Shown here piece by piece: positions 6,035-13,801 of a DNA stretch of 28,112 bases. The notes below the pieces were generated by a model. The model ran no database searches and was not told the DNA's origin. It saw only the letters and a program-made list of their open reading frames with translations. Each line of letters starts with the position of its first letter. Within the stretch, counting starts at the first letter, position 1. The position numbers and the translations under genes are program-made. The stretch comes from Sulfidibacterium sp964456625. GTDB lineage: Bacteria; Bacteroidota; Bacteroidia; Bacteroidales; F082. The DNA lies in contig CAYWBO010000035.1 of assembly GCA_964456625.1 (NCBI GenBank), positions 1 through 28,112 on the forward strand. The letters are read 5' to 3'.

Positions 6035-6478
6035 TTATCCTTTGTAGATCATGTAAAATGTCATGGAGGTCAGGGTGATGAGGGTGGCAAAACCGTAATA
6101 GATCAGCGCGTATTTGAATTTATTTCTGTCGGAGTGGGATTTGGAAGTAAAGATCTTGCCGATTTGTGCCAGCACCACGGCGAACAACATCACGCTGAAG
6201 TGCTCTACCGACCAGAACCGCAACGACATGATGTGGCTGACTTCGGTCGGGGAAGTCATCTGATAGCGGTTGGCGGGCATCATCAGATACAGGATGATCC
6301 CCAGGATCAGTCCCAGGTAAAGCAGGATGATGAACGAATTCTCCAGATAGACATAATTGCGGGTGTAGACTTTGTTCCGTTTGAAGGTGCCGCGGAACAG
6401 CAAAAAAGTCAACACCAGCGACACCAGCATGAACAGCGCGCTGGTCCAGATATGAATATTGAGGATGACTGTGTACAT
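6035..6478 (-). CDS. Four-TM cytochrome-b-like membrane protein
   Basis: A 147-residue integral membrane protein from the chosen start (MYTVILNIHIWTS). Four hydrophobic spans are visible, with the conserved-looking segment LRFWSVEHFSVMLFAVVL between spans two and three. This is the layout of a small Bacteroidetes family often labelled cytochrome B (R-F/Y-x-x-E-H-x-x-x-M). His and Glu in that segment may bind a cofactor or ubiquinone-like ligand, but heme binding is not shown. An in-frame ATG at 6505 would add nine residues. The later ATG at 6478 is preferred because a -7 promoter box (6493-6500) would put the transcript start downstream of 6505, and because family members begin with MYT. Divergent from the nitroreductase. 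Confidence 0.7.
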   Translation of the reverse strand: MYTVILNIHIWTSALFMLVSLVLTFLLFRGTFKRNKVYTRNYVYLENSFIILLYLGLILGIILYLMMPANRYQMTSPTEVSHIMSLRFWSVEHFSVMLFAVVLAQIGKIFTSKSHSDRNKFKYALIYYGFATLITLTSMTFYMIYKG

Positions 6479-6492
6479 TTTTTTAGCTTGTT

Positions 6493-6500
6493 CAAAAGTA
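6493..6500 (-). promoter_or_regulatory. -7 box (TACTTTTG) for the cytochrome-b-like gene
   Basis: On the minus strand this reads TACTTTTG, a perfect TAnnTTTG match. The predicted transcript start (about 6486) lies between the two possible start codons at 6505 and 6478, favouring the latter. The identical octamer serves the divergent nitroreductase at 6579. No clear -33 box. Confidence 0.45.
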
Positions 6501-6578
6501 AACATTTGATTTTATCAGGCATTTCATTTTTAAAGTTTTTTAATCCTGCAGGAAACGGCGTTAAAAATTACTTATTCG

Positions 6579-6586
6579 TACTTTTG
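6579..6586 (+). promoter_or_regulatory. -7 box (TACTTTTG) for the nitroreductase gene
   Basis: TACTTTTG ends 15 bases before the ATG at 6602, giving a predicted 5' leader of under ten bases. It is a perfect match to TAnnTTTG and the same octamer as on the divergent side. No clear -33 box is seen. Confidence 0.5.
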
Positions 6587-6601
6587 TAAAAAGTTTATCG
6601 C

Positions 6602-7168
6602 ATGAATCAGAATACGCAAGAAAGTCTTGATGTCTTTCCGCTGATCAGGGAAAGATGGAGTCCGAGGGCTTTCAGCACACAGGCAGTGGAAGAGTACAAA
6701 ATCCTGAGCCTGTTGGAAGCCGCCCGATGGTCACCCTCGGCTTCCAACGAGCAGCCCTGGAGGTTTGTAGTTGGGAGAAAAGGCGACGAGAAATATCAGA
6801 AGATCTATGAGGCACTGGACGACTGGAACAAGAAATGGATTCAGGAGATCCCGCCGATATTGGTGCTTAATCTGGCAAAGAAACACACCATGCACAGCGG
6901 GCGTGTCAACCCGACGGCAGAGTATGACCTGGGTCAGGCGGTTTTTGCCATGGTACTGGAGGCCTTCCATCTGGGCATGATCGCCCATGAGATGAGCGGC
7001 TTCGACCACCCAAAGATGCTGGAATTGCTGGGTCTCTCCGACGAATATGAGCCGGTTTCGGTCACCGTATTCGGGTACCACGGCGACGACAAACAGCTGC
7101 CGGAATACTATTACAAGCAGGAGCACCGCATCCGGGAACGCAAACCCATCGAAGATCTGCTTTTATAA
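6602..7168 (+). CDS. Nitroreductase-family FMN oxidoreductase
   Basis: A 188-residue protein of usual family length. Near the N-terminus are RERWSPRAFS (16-25, the R-x-S-x-R type FMN phosphate contact) and LLEAARWSPSASNEQPWRF (about 37-55), both hallmarks of the nitroreductase fold. GQAVFAMVLEAFHLGM is the central helix that packs at the dimer interface, and the C-terminus has the usual VTVFGY strand followed by a basic tail. The protein would be a homodimeric, FMN-dependent NAD(P)H oxidoreductase in the cytosol. The substrate cannot be read from sequence; such enzymes reduce nitro compounds, quinones or enones. The start follows a -7 promoter box at 6579. The next gene begins 23 bases after its stop and may be co-transcribed. 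Confidence 0.9.
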   Translation: MNQNTQESLDVFPLIRERWSPRAFSTQAVEEYKILSLLEAARWSPSASNEQPWRFVVGRKGDEKYQKIYEALDDWNKKWIQEIPPILVLNLAKKHTMHSGRVNPTAEYDLGQAVFAMVLEAFHLGMIAHEMSGFDHPKMLELLGLSDEYEPVSVTVFGYHGDDKQLPEYYYKQEHRIRERKPIEDLLL

Positions 7169-7173
7169 TTTTG
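7166..7173 (+). promoter_or_regulatory. Candidate -7 box (TAATTTTG) before the M28 lipoprotein
   Basis: TAATTTTG overlaps the TAA stop of the nitroreductase and ends 18 bases before the ATG at 7192. It matches TAnnTTTG. It would give the peptidase-like gene its own promoter in addition to any read-through. No -33 box is evident. Confidence 0.4.
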
Positions 7174-7191
7174 AATCTTATTCACTTTATC

Positions 7192-8205
7192 ATGAAGAAA
7201 ACCGGCCCTATCAGAAAAGTAAATCTATTCCTCTTGGTATTTGCCTTTGTGCTGACATCCTGCGGACAGAGCCATCATTCCGGTAACAACCGGGCGGAAA
7301 ATCATCAAAAAACCACGCATGTGATCCCGGATTTTAATGCCGATTCGGCCTATGCCTACACGGCCAAACAGGTGTCCTTCGGGCCGCGTGTGCCGGGAAC
7401 CAAAGCCCATGATGCCTGTGAAGACTGGATTGTGGGGAAACTGAAACAGTGGAGCGATACGGTGATCGTGCAACCTTTTGAAGCCCGGACTTACGATGGC
7501 GTGATGCGGAAAGGACAAAATATCATCGCTTCGTTTTCGCCCCGGAACCCGAACCGGATCCTGTTGCTGGCACACTGGGATTCTCGGCCTTTTGCCGATC
7601 ACGACCCGGATCAGTCCAAATGGCATCATCCCATTGATGCTGCCAACGACGGGGCCAGCGGCGTAGCGATCCTGATGGATATGGCAAGACAGTTTCACGC
7701 ACATCATCCGAATATCGGTGTGGACATTGTTTTAACGGACCTGGAAGACTGGGGACCACCGGCATTTTTGCATAAACCGGGAAAAGAAAGCGATTGGGCG
7801 CTGGGGGCCCAATACTGGGCACATCATCCTCAGGTTCCGGGCTATTCGGCCAAGTTCGGGGTGTTGCTGGATATGGTTGGCGCCAAAAATCCCACCTTTT
7901 TGAAAGAGAAATTTTCGATCGAATATGCCGCGTATTACGTAAACCTGATCTGGAATACCGCAGCAGGTCTGGGGTATGACAATTATTTCGTGAATAAAAC
8001 CGGTTTTTACATCGACGATGACCATATCTTCATTAACAAAATCGCCGGAATCCCGACGGTAGATATTATTCAGCAGGACGGGTCCAGTCCCAACGGCACG
8101 TTCTGGAAGTACTGGCATACTTCACACGACACGATGGATAAGATCGACAAAAACACACTGAAAGCCGTCGGCCAGGTAATGCTGACGATCGTTTACAACC
8201 AGTAG
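7192..8205 (+). CDS. M28-family lipoprotein, glutaminyl-peptide cyclotransferase-like
   Basis: A 337-residue protein. The N-terminus is a lipoprotein signal with lipobox LTSC (Cys24), so it is probably tethered to a membrane facing the periplasm or surface. A TTG at 7171 could start a longer form, but the ATG at 7192 fits the signal peptide. The M28 fold shows HWD (128-130), the zinc ligand Asp153 in AANDGASG, LEDWG with Glu185/Asp186, Asp228, and His312 in WHTSHDTMD. The spacing fits the glutaminyl cyclase branch, which uses Asp/Glu/His on a single zinc, better than di-zinc aminopeptidases; the usual Glu-Glu pair is Glu-Asp here. It would convert N-terminal Gln of exported proteins to pyroglutamate. 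Substrate and cyclase-versus-peptidase activity are inferred. Confidence 0.85.
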   Translation: MKKTGPIRKVNLFLLVFAFVLTSCGQSHHSGNNRAENHQKTTHVIPDFNADSAYAYTAKQVSFGPRVPGTKAHDACEDWIVGKLKQWSDTVIVQPFEARTYDGVMRKGQNIIASFSPRNPNRILLLAHWDSRPFADHDPDQSKWHHPIDAANDGASGVAILMDMARQFHAHHPNIGVDIVLTDLEDWGPPAFLHKPGKESDWALGAQYWAHHPQVPGYSAKFGVLLDMVGAKNPTFLKEKFSIEYAAYYVNLIWNTAAGLGYDNYFVNKTGFYIDDDHIFINKIAGIPTVDIIQQDGSSPNGTFWKYWHTSHDTMDKIDKNTLKAVGQVMLTIVYNQ

Positions 8206-8228
8206 CGAATTGAGCTATCCATGTTAAA

Positions 8229-8267
8229 CCGGCCGTCTTGTTCAGGTTTATGGAACAGGACGACCGG
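8229..8267. terminator. Hairpin between convergent genes
   Basis: A 15-bp stem (8229-8243 with 8253-8267) has one mismatch and one G-T wobble around a 9-base loop. It lies between the M28 gene and the convergent ExbB-like gene, so it could stop transcription from both sides. There is no long T-tract on either side. Confidence 0.6.
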
Positions 8268-8292
8268 ACACTATAACAAATTTATCCCTGTT

Positions 8293-8682
8293 TTATTTTA
8301 GCTTTTTTTCAAGCATGGTAGTAGCTATGAACCATAGCAACAAGGAAATCAGATAGATGAAAATCCCATAAAGTGTACTAATCATGGACACTCTGATCCC
8401 ACCAAACATCATCTTCGGAGAAACCCCGCCCATTTGTGCAACGTATGAAAATGCCGAATAAAGGCCGATCAGTTGTCCCAAAACTCCTGTCACCAGGGCA
8501 AACAGCCCGATGGATTTTCCGTATCCCAATTTTCGCATGGCTGTTTCCGTAGTCATTTTCCGGTCAACATTACCCATAATAAAATGGTAAATCATCCACG
8601 CTACCATTATAAGGAACAAAATTGACAGAAGACTCATAAAAAGGGGGCCTCCCATGTAAAAAAATTCTCCTAATGCTTTCAT
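8293..8682 (-). CDS. Stand-alone MotA/TolQ/ExbB-like membrane protein
   Basis: A 129-residue protein from the ATG at 8682 (MKALGEFFYMGGPLFMSL); a longer frame to 8745 adds 21 unlikely residues. It has a hydrophobic span at 13-35. A second, glycine-rich segment, VTGVLGQLIGLYSAFSYVAQMGG (about 64-86), is followed by ISTLYGIFIYLISLLLWF (101-118), which together match the last two helices of the ExbB/TolQ/MotA proton-channel fold. Classic ExbB is longer, has a large cytoplasmic loop and works with ExbD/TolR and TonB/TolA. None of these is next door, and the loop is very short here. It may be a minimal relative rather than a true energiser. It is transcribed away from a membrane LytTR regulator, suggesting a functional link. 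Confidence 0.75.
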   Translation of the reverse strand: MKALGEFFYMGGPLFMSLLSILFLIMVAWMIYHFIMGNVDRKMTTETAMRKLGYGKSIGLFALVTGVLGQLIGLYSAFSYVAQMGGVSPKMMFGGIRVSMISTLYGIFIYLISLLLWFIATTMLEKKLK

Positions 8683-8748
8683 GACTTTAATTTTTGTTAA
8701 TACTGGCACTAAGTTATAACCTGCGTTGGGGCAGTTCAAGGTCAAATC

Positions 8749-8764
8749 CGGTTCTTAAACGGTT
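8749..8764. promoter_or_regulatory. Direct repeat CGGTT-N6-CGGTT between divergent genes
   Basis: CGGTT at 8749-8753 is repeated at 8760-8764, one helical turn apart, in the 147-bp region between the ExbB-like and LytTR genes. LytTR regulators bind imperfect direct repeats, so this is a candidate autoregulatory site. Short and possibly chance. Confidence 0.25.
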
Positions 8765-8829
8765 GTCTGTCGATTTACGCTTGCAAGAATGACTTTTTTA
8801 ACGAATTTAGTGGTAAATATTCAAAAAAC

Positions 8830-9612
8830 ATGAAGATAAAATCGAATAATCCGCTTTACCATATTCTGTACATTATTTTTGTAATTCTGATCTTAACGTT
8901 GGTTTTCGGATTGTCGTGGAACAACAAGATGGCAGCTTTTTATTTTATAAGCATGCTCCTTCCCGTTGTTCTGGGAACATCATACTTCTTTAATTATGTG
9001 CTGGTACCCCGGTTTTATCTGAAGAAGAAATATTTCCGGTTCGGACTTTATACCCTTTACACTTTTATTATTTCGCTGTATCTGGAAACAGTAGTTCTCC
9101 TATTTTCTCTGATCTATATAACGAACTACAGCTTCAGCAACATGAACCCAAATGCTTCAGACACACTGTTGCTGGCAGTTATCCTGTATCTGATTGTATT
9201 TCTGGGTTCTATTTTGCTCATGGCACGTCAGATCAAAGAAAAGCAACAACTTATTCAACAACTTATGGTAGAGAAGGAGAAAATGAAGAAGGCTTTTCTC
9301 GAGATCATGTCTAACCGGAAGGTGACCAAAATCCCTTACCAAGAGATCCTTTACATCGAAAGCCTTGCCGATTATATTAAAATCATTACGACAAACGGTG
9401 AGATCATCAGCAAGGAGAAGATCAGCCATCTGGCTTCCAGGCTGCCGGAATTGTTTTTGCGGATCCATCGGTCGTTTATCGTGAATACGGAAAAGATAAG
9501 GAGTTTCTCTTACAATGAAGTTCAGGTAGGAGAACTTTATCTGAACATTGGACGCAGCTACCGGGAAGCCGTCAGAGAAGCTTTGAAAAGCAATCCCCAT
9601 CAGACAAATTAG
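8830..9612 (+). CDS. Membrane-anchored LytTR transcriptional regulator
   Basis: A 260-residue protein. Four hydrophobic spans (about 9-29, 35-59, 72-99, 112-132) are followed by a short coiled coil (133-158) and a C-terminal LytTR DNA-binding domain (about 161-255). Its typical segments are present: IPYQEILYIESLADYIKI, then FLRIHRSFIVNTEKI and the terminal GRSYREAV. There is no receiver domain, so it is not a phosphorylated response regulator; signals probably come through the membrane part, as in other TM-LytTR proteins. In LytTR/membrane-inhibitor systems a neighbouring small membrane protein controls the regulator, and the divergent ExbB-like gene is a natural candidate. No TAnnTTTG box was found upstream. 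It probably controls the divergent gene and itself. Confidence 0.88.
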   Translation: MKIKSNNPLYHILYIIFVILILTLVFGLSWNNKMAAFYFISMLLPVVLGTSYFFNYVLVPRFYLKKKYFRFGLYTLYTFIISLYLETVVLLFSLIYITNYSFSNMNPNASDTLLLAVILYLIVFLGSILLMARQIKEKQQLIQQLMVEKEKMKKAFLEIMSNRKVTKIPYQEILYIESLADYIKIITTNGEIISKEKISHLASRLPELFLRIHRSFIVNTEKIRSFSYNEVQVGELYLNIGRSYREAVREALKSNPHQTN

Positions 9613-9924
9613 AGATCGCCATCAGATTGGCTGTCCCGTTACCGTAACTTTTTTCGTGATTTGGTATTTTTAAAAAATCAAAGGGCGACCGGTTTCCAAA
9701 AAATTCGCTAATTTGGCGCCGAATAACCAAACATGAAACAGCGCAATAGCCAGATCATGCCCGATCTTTTCCATATTTCCAAGATGTATAAAAATACGGG
9801 GAAAATTTCTGCCCGGTCTCTGTCGAGTAACACATCGTGGATAAGCGACTTGAAGCGTAAATGGTAAAGCAGCCGGAGCTTTAGACAAAGAAAAGCATTG
9901 TGTAACTTCAATTCTGTGTTGACC
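9613..9924. other. Intergenic stretch with a 44-codon ORF of doubtful status
   Basis: About 310 bases without a clear gene. An ATG at 9733 opens a 44-codon frame to a TAA at 9865-9867 (MKQRNSQIMPDLFHISKMYK…). It is preceded at 9709-9715 by TAATTTG, one base short of a -7 box. The peptide is basic, has no signal or membrane segment and resembles nothing I know. It may be a small protein or noise. Confidence 0.3.
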
Positions 9925-11790
9925 ATGAACAAGAAAAAACAAAAAACCGCATCCGGCAAGCAGCGCAAATTCTCGCCAAAACTGTTTTTAATCTTATATA
10001 TTCCCATACTGATTTTTACGTTCTTTTACCACTACAATCATGTCTTCGATCGGAAAATTGATTTGGGCGGGGACAATGCGGCTTATTATATTTTGGGCAA
10101 TTCCATTGCAACCGGTCAGGGTTACACCAATATCCAAACCAAGGAGAAAATAGCCAATACCCATTTCCCTCCCGGCTATCCCCTGATTATCGCAGCTGCT
10201 TCAAAATTGTTTTCCAACAACATCTTGTTTATCAAAAAGGTAAACGGTTTCTTTCTTTTTTTATCGGTTGGATTACTGTTTCTGGTGGTTTACGAGCTCA
10301 CGGGGAATTACCATATTCCGTTTATCACCAGCCTTTTCATCCTGTTTAATTTCTTTATATTGCGTTATTCCACCATCATGATGAGCGAGATTCCTTTTCT
10401 GTTTTTTTCAACCCTGTGCCTGTGGCTCGTCATGAAAACAGATTTCACGCGGCCGGTTCAAAAGAACTGGCTCTTTTTCATCCTGATCGTCTGCGTAGCT
10501 TTTACTTATCAGATACGTTCCTTTGGTTTGGCGCTTTTAATAGGAATTGCTTTGTTTTTAGCTTTTCATAAACGCTGGAAATACATGGCAACGCTTGTCG
10601 CGGGATTTATTTTGCTGGCCTTACCGTGGTATATTCGATCCAAAAGCATTGGCGGTAACGCGTACATCAGCGAACTGCTTCAAAAAAATCCCTATCGCCC
10701 CGAATTGGGGAAAATGGGTTTTCTTGACTGGTTTACCCGGTTCTGGCAAAACCTTGAAAGATATATCACCCGCGAAATCCCCACCGGGACTTTCGATTTC
10801 ATACGCATCACAAACTATAAGCAACCTATCACAGCCGGCGAATGGGTCGTCGGAATTATTATTATTCTGGTAATGATCTATGGACTGATCAGACTCAAAA
10901 AATTTTTCAAACTCTTTCTTTTTTATTTGATTGCCGCCTTCGGAATTTTATTGCTTTGGCCTGAAGTATGGGTCGGAACGCGGTTTGTGCTGCCTTTGAT
11001 CCCCTTGCTTTCCTTTCTGTTTATAAACGGCGCTGTTGAATTGATCAGCTTGCTTGGATTCAGGGTTTTGAAAATCAAAAGCCAGAACGCCATTTATCTG
11101 ACCCTGGTTGCGTTGAGCCTTTTGTCAATGAACAGCTATGGAAAAGGAGCTCTTAAAACGCTGAAATTCGATGCCAAAGGCAGATTTGGCAACAATTACC
11201 AAAATTATTTCAAGCTAGCCGAATGGATTAAGAAAAACGCCTCCCCTACATCCGTGACCTGTTGTAGAAAAGGAGCACTGTTCTATCTATATTCCGGGAA
11301 ATATGTAACCGGATTTGAAAATACGAACAACGTGGAAGAAGAAATCAAGTATCTTGAAAAAGTGGGAACAAATTATGTGATACTTGACCACTTGGGTTAT
11401 TCATCTACCGCGCTGTACCTGTTTCCGGCTATAAAAAAATATCCGAATAAATTTAAGGAAATCGTGCATTTGAAAAATCCGGACACCTATCTGCTTCAAT
11501 TCTATCCTCACGTGGGTTACTGGGGACAGTGGAAAAACAACATGCGAAACGGTTTCGGCACTTTCCAATGGGTAAACGGGATGAAATACGAAGGAAATTG
11601 GAAAAACAATCTGAGAAGCGGAAAGGGGACGCTTTTCAACCCAAATGGCGAACGATTGGAAGGCGTATGGAAGAACGACAAATTAAACGGAATGGCGGTG
11701 TTAAAATTGCCGGATGGAAAAATAAAAGAATGGATTTTGTACAAAGACAACCACGCCGTCAAAGTGTATCAGAAAACCAAGCCGCAATGA
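9925..11790 (+). CDS. GT-C (GT39/ArnT-like) glycosyltransferase with C-terminal MORN repeats
   Basis: A 621-residue protein from the ATG at 9925 (MNKKKQKTAS); an upstream TTG at 9898 is less likely. A basic start is followed by the first TM span (about 19-35). The first loop has IDLGGDNAAYYILGNSI with Asp50 in the position of the catalytic acidic residue of GT-C enzymes. Then come HFPPGYPL (80-87) and MMSEIPFLF (152-160), typical of ArnT/PMT-type transferases that use a lipid-linked sugar outside the inner membrane. About ten further membrane spans follow, then a soluble domain. Residues about 531-603 are three MORN-type repeats (GYWGQWKNNMRNGFGTF, YEGNWKNNLRSGKGTL, LEGVWKNDKLNGMAVL). MORN repeats bind lipids or proteins; joined to a glycosyltransferase they may guide it to its acceptor. 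Monocistronic, with a terminator directly after. Confidence 0.85.
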   Translation: MNKKKQKTASGKQRKFSPKLFLILYIPILIFTFFYHYNHVFDRKIDLGGDNAAYYILGNSIATGQGYTNIQTKEKIANTHFPPGYPLIIAAASKLFSNNILFIKKVNGFFLFLSVGLLFLVVYELTGNYHIPFITSLFILFNFFILRYSTIMMSEIPFLFFSTLCLWLVMKTDFTRPVQKNWLFFILIVCVAFTYQIRSFGLALLIGIALFLAFHKRWKYMATLVAGFILLALPWYIRSKSIGGNAYISELLQKNPYRPELGKMGFLDWFTRFWQNLERYITREIPTGTFDFIRITNYKQPITAGEWVVGIIIILVMIYGLIRLKKFFKLFLFYLIAAFGILLLWPEVWVGTRFVLPLIPLLSFLFINGAVELISLLGFRVLKIKSQNAIYLTLVALSLLSMNSYGKGALKTLKFDAKGRFGNNYQNYFKLAEWIKKNASPTSVTCCRKGALFYLYSGKYVTGFENTNNVEEEIKYLEKVGTNYVILDHLGYSSTALYLFPAIKKYPNKFKEIVHLKNPDTYLLQFYPHVGYWGQWKNNMRNGFGTFQWVNGMKYEGNWKNNLRSGKGTLFNPNGERLEGVWKNDKLNGMAVLKLPDGKIKEWILYKDNHAVKVYQKTKPQ

Positions 11791-11797
11791 TAAAAAA

Positions 11798-11822
11798 ACG
11801 GGCCGGAAAATTTCCGGCCCGT
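11798..11822. terminator. Bidirectional terminator
   Basis: GC-rich inverted repeat (ACGGGCCGGAAA against TTTCCGGCCCGT), with an A-run on its left and a short T-run on its right. It lies between the glycosyltransferase and the convergent etfA, and so can end both transcripts. Confidence 0.88.
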
Positions 11823-11850
11823 TTCAGTTTGAGGTTAATATTGAGGGCTA

Positions 11851-12822
11851 TTAAGCTGTCTTCATTTCCTTGACAGCTTCAATTAATTGAGGTATCACTT
11901 TAAAGGCATCGCCCACGATACCGTAATCGGCAGCTTCGAAAATCGGAGCTTCCGGGTCCTTGTTGACGGCTACGATCACTTTGGAAGAGCTGACGCCTCC
12001 CAGATGCTGGATAGCACCCGAAATTCCAAAGGCCAGGTACAGGTTCGGTGCAATGATCTTTCCGGTCTGTCCCACATGTTCTTCATGCGAACGCCATCCT
12101 TCATCAGACACCGGTCTCGAACAGGCCATACCGGCGCCAAGCAAATCGCCGAGTTCTTCCAGGCCGCCCCAGTTTTCAGGGCCTTTCATACCACGGCCGC
12201 CGGAAACCACGATTTCTGCATCTGTCAGCAGCACCTTTCCGGTAATCTTGTGTGTATCCACCACTTTGGTGTTGAATTCGCCGTCTGCGATCTGAGGATC
12301 GTAAACTTCGATGGCGGTGTCAACGGGATTTTCGACGATCTCGAAAGAATTCTGGGCAAAGGTCAGTACCCGGATATCGGATTTGATCTGAATGTTGGCA
12401 AAAGCTTTTTGTGTAAAGACTTTCTTGCGGACCACAAAAGGATCCACGCTTACCGGAAGTCCAATGATTCCGGAAACCAGCCCGGCATTCAGTTTTACGG
12501 AAACCCGCGGCGCAATGGCTTTGCCTTCGTTGTTGTGGGCCAGAATAATTACTTTGGCTCCTTCTTTGGCAGCAGCTTTGGCTACCGCATCTGCCAGCGC
12601 TTTGTTGTCGAGCGACTCAAAACGGTTGTCCTGGACGTTCAACACTTTGCCGGCACCGTATTTTCCCAACGATTTCAACTCATCATCAGCCACATGGCCT
12701 ATGGAAAGTGCCGTTGCTGTGATGCCCATTTGTTTTGCAATGGCGGAAGCCAGCGAGACCATCTCGTAACTCAGCTTTTTGAATTTGCCATCCCAATTTT
12801 CTGTATATACTAAAACTGACAT
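11851..12822 (-). CDS. etfA: Electron transfer flavoprotein alpha subunit
   Basis: A 323-residue protein of usual length. Domain I (1-about 185) starts MSVLVYTENWDGKFKK. The C-terminal FAD domain shows the full set of ETF-alpha signatures: SGGRGMKGPENWG (207-219), SRPVSDEGW (235-243), GQTGK (251-255), GISGAIQHLGG (266-276) and NKDPEAPIF (287-295). It holds FAD and, with EtfB, carries electrons from acyl-CoA dehydrogenases to the quinone pool or, in bifurcating versions, to ferredoxin. Sequence alone does not settle which type this is. It lies 23 bases downstream of etfB on the same strand and is surely co-transcribed. It ends at a shared bidirectional terminator. Confidence 0.97.
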   Translation of the reverse strand: MSVLVYTENWDGKFKKLSYEMVSLASAIAKQMGITATALSIGHVADDELKSLGKYGAGKVLNVQDNRFESLDNKALADAVAKAAAKEGAKVIILAHNNEGKAIAPRVSVKLNAGLVSGIIGLPVSVDPFVVRKKVFTQKAFANIQIKSDIRVLTFAQNSFEIVENPVDTAIEVYDPQIADGEFNTKVVDTHKITGKVLLTDAEIVVSGGRGMKGPENWGGLEELGDLLGAGMACSRPVSDEGWRSHEEHVGQTGKIIAPNLYLAFGISGAIQHLGGVSSSKVIVAVNKDPEAPIFEAADYGIVGDAFKVIPQLIEAVKEMKTA

Positions 12823-12845
12823 TTTTCTACGTTTTTAGGTTAAGA

Positions 12846-13583
12846 TTAAAGTACTTTGGCTTCTTCGTGCAACAAGCGGATGAGTTCTTTCGCATTGTCT
12901 TCTTCCACCATCTTGCAGGCTGCCTTCGGTTCAGGAAGCTCAAAGCCGAGGAATTCGGTTTTAGCTTCCGCATCTGCCGGAGCTACTACATTCAGCGGTT
13001 TTTTCCGGGCCATCATAATGCCGCGCATGGCGGGGATCCTGGGCTCAATGGCGATCCCTTTCTGAACGATCAGCACCACCGGCGCCGGAACCGACAGGAT
13101 CTGTGAGCCGCCGTCGATATCGCGGTGTACCTTTAGGGCGCCGTTTTCGATTTCCAGTCCCGAGACGGCCGAAACGGAGTTGATGCCCAGCAGTTCTGCC
13201 AGCATGCCACCGACGCCGGCACCGTTATAATCTGAAGCTTCGATACCGGCCAGGATCACATCGTAACCTTCGGCTACTTTCGCCAGCTGACTTGCGACAA
13301 AGAAAGCATCCTGCGGTAAAGCATCCACGCGGATGGCGTCGTCTGCTCCCACTGCCAGGGCTTTACGAAGCGTACTTTCTGTGATTGCTGTTCCTACGTT
13401 GGCCACTGTAATGGACTCCACCGCCCCGGCTTCCTTTAATTCCATGGCCCGGGTCAGTGCCAACTCATCCCAGGGATTGATGATCCATTGTACGCCATTC
13501 GTATCAAAGGCTTTGTTGTCCCCGGTAAACCTGATCTTGGTAGTCGTGTCAGGTACGTTGCTTATTAATACCAGTATTTTCAT
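12846..13583 (-). CDS. etfB: Electron transfer flavoprotein beta subunit
   Basis: A 245-residue protein. It begins MKILVLISNVPDTTTKIRF and contains AGIEASDYNGAGVGGMLAE and the ETF-beta signature HRDIDGGSQILSVPAPVVL, followed by EPRIPAMRGIMMARKKPL, the arm that contacts the alpha subunit. It forms the AMP- or second-flavin-binding half of the ETF heterodimer. It is transcribed from a candidate -7 box at 13616 and is followed by etfA. The acyl-CoA dehydrogenase lies 218 bases upstream on the same strand, so electron donor and carrier are encoded together but probably from separate promoters. Confidence 0.97.
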   Translation of the reverse strand: MKILVLISNVPDTTTKIRFTGDNKAFDTNGVQWIINPWDELALTRAMELKEAGAVESITVANVGTAITESTLRKALAVGADDAIRVDALPQDAFFVASQLAKVAEGYDVILAGIEASDYNGAGVGGMLAELLGINSVSAVSGLEIENGALKVHRDIDGGSQILSVPAPVVLIVQKGIAIEPRIPAMRGIMMARKKPLNVVAPADAEAKTEFLGFELPEPKAACKMVEEDNAKELIRLLHEEAKVL

Positions 13584-13615
13584 GATCTGTAAATTGTATA
13601 ATTCAGTTTATCGTT

Positions 13616-13623
13616 CAAATATA
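13616..13623 (-). promoter_or_regulatory. -7 box (TATATTTG) for etfBA
   Basis: On the minus strand TATATTTG lies 33 bases before the etfB ATG in a very AT-rich region. TTTG motifs further upstream occur at spacings of 11 and 27 bases, neither of which is the usual distance for a -33 box. Confidence 0.5.
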
Positions 13624-13801
13624 AAAAAAAATTACAAATTATTACGCATGCAAACTATTTTTTAAGAAAAAATAATGTTTTTTGACAAAATTCTTTCTCA
13701 AAAAAATACTCCCGATACAATGTTATAATCCTTGTAATATCCTCAATGACACCCGGCCCGGATTCTCTGCTTCAGCAGATGGAACACGACGACAAATCCG
13801 G

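Noticed and set aside
11887..12813. A 308-codon open frame on the plus strand opposite etfA
   Set aside because: It is the antisense shadow of etfA, which has all its family motifs; the shadow protein is His/Phe-rich with no recognisable domain.
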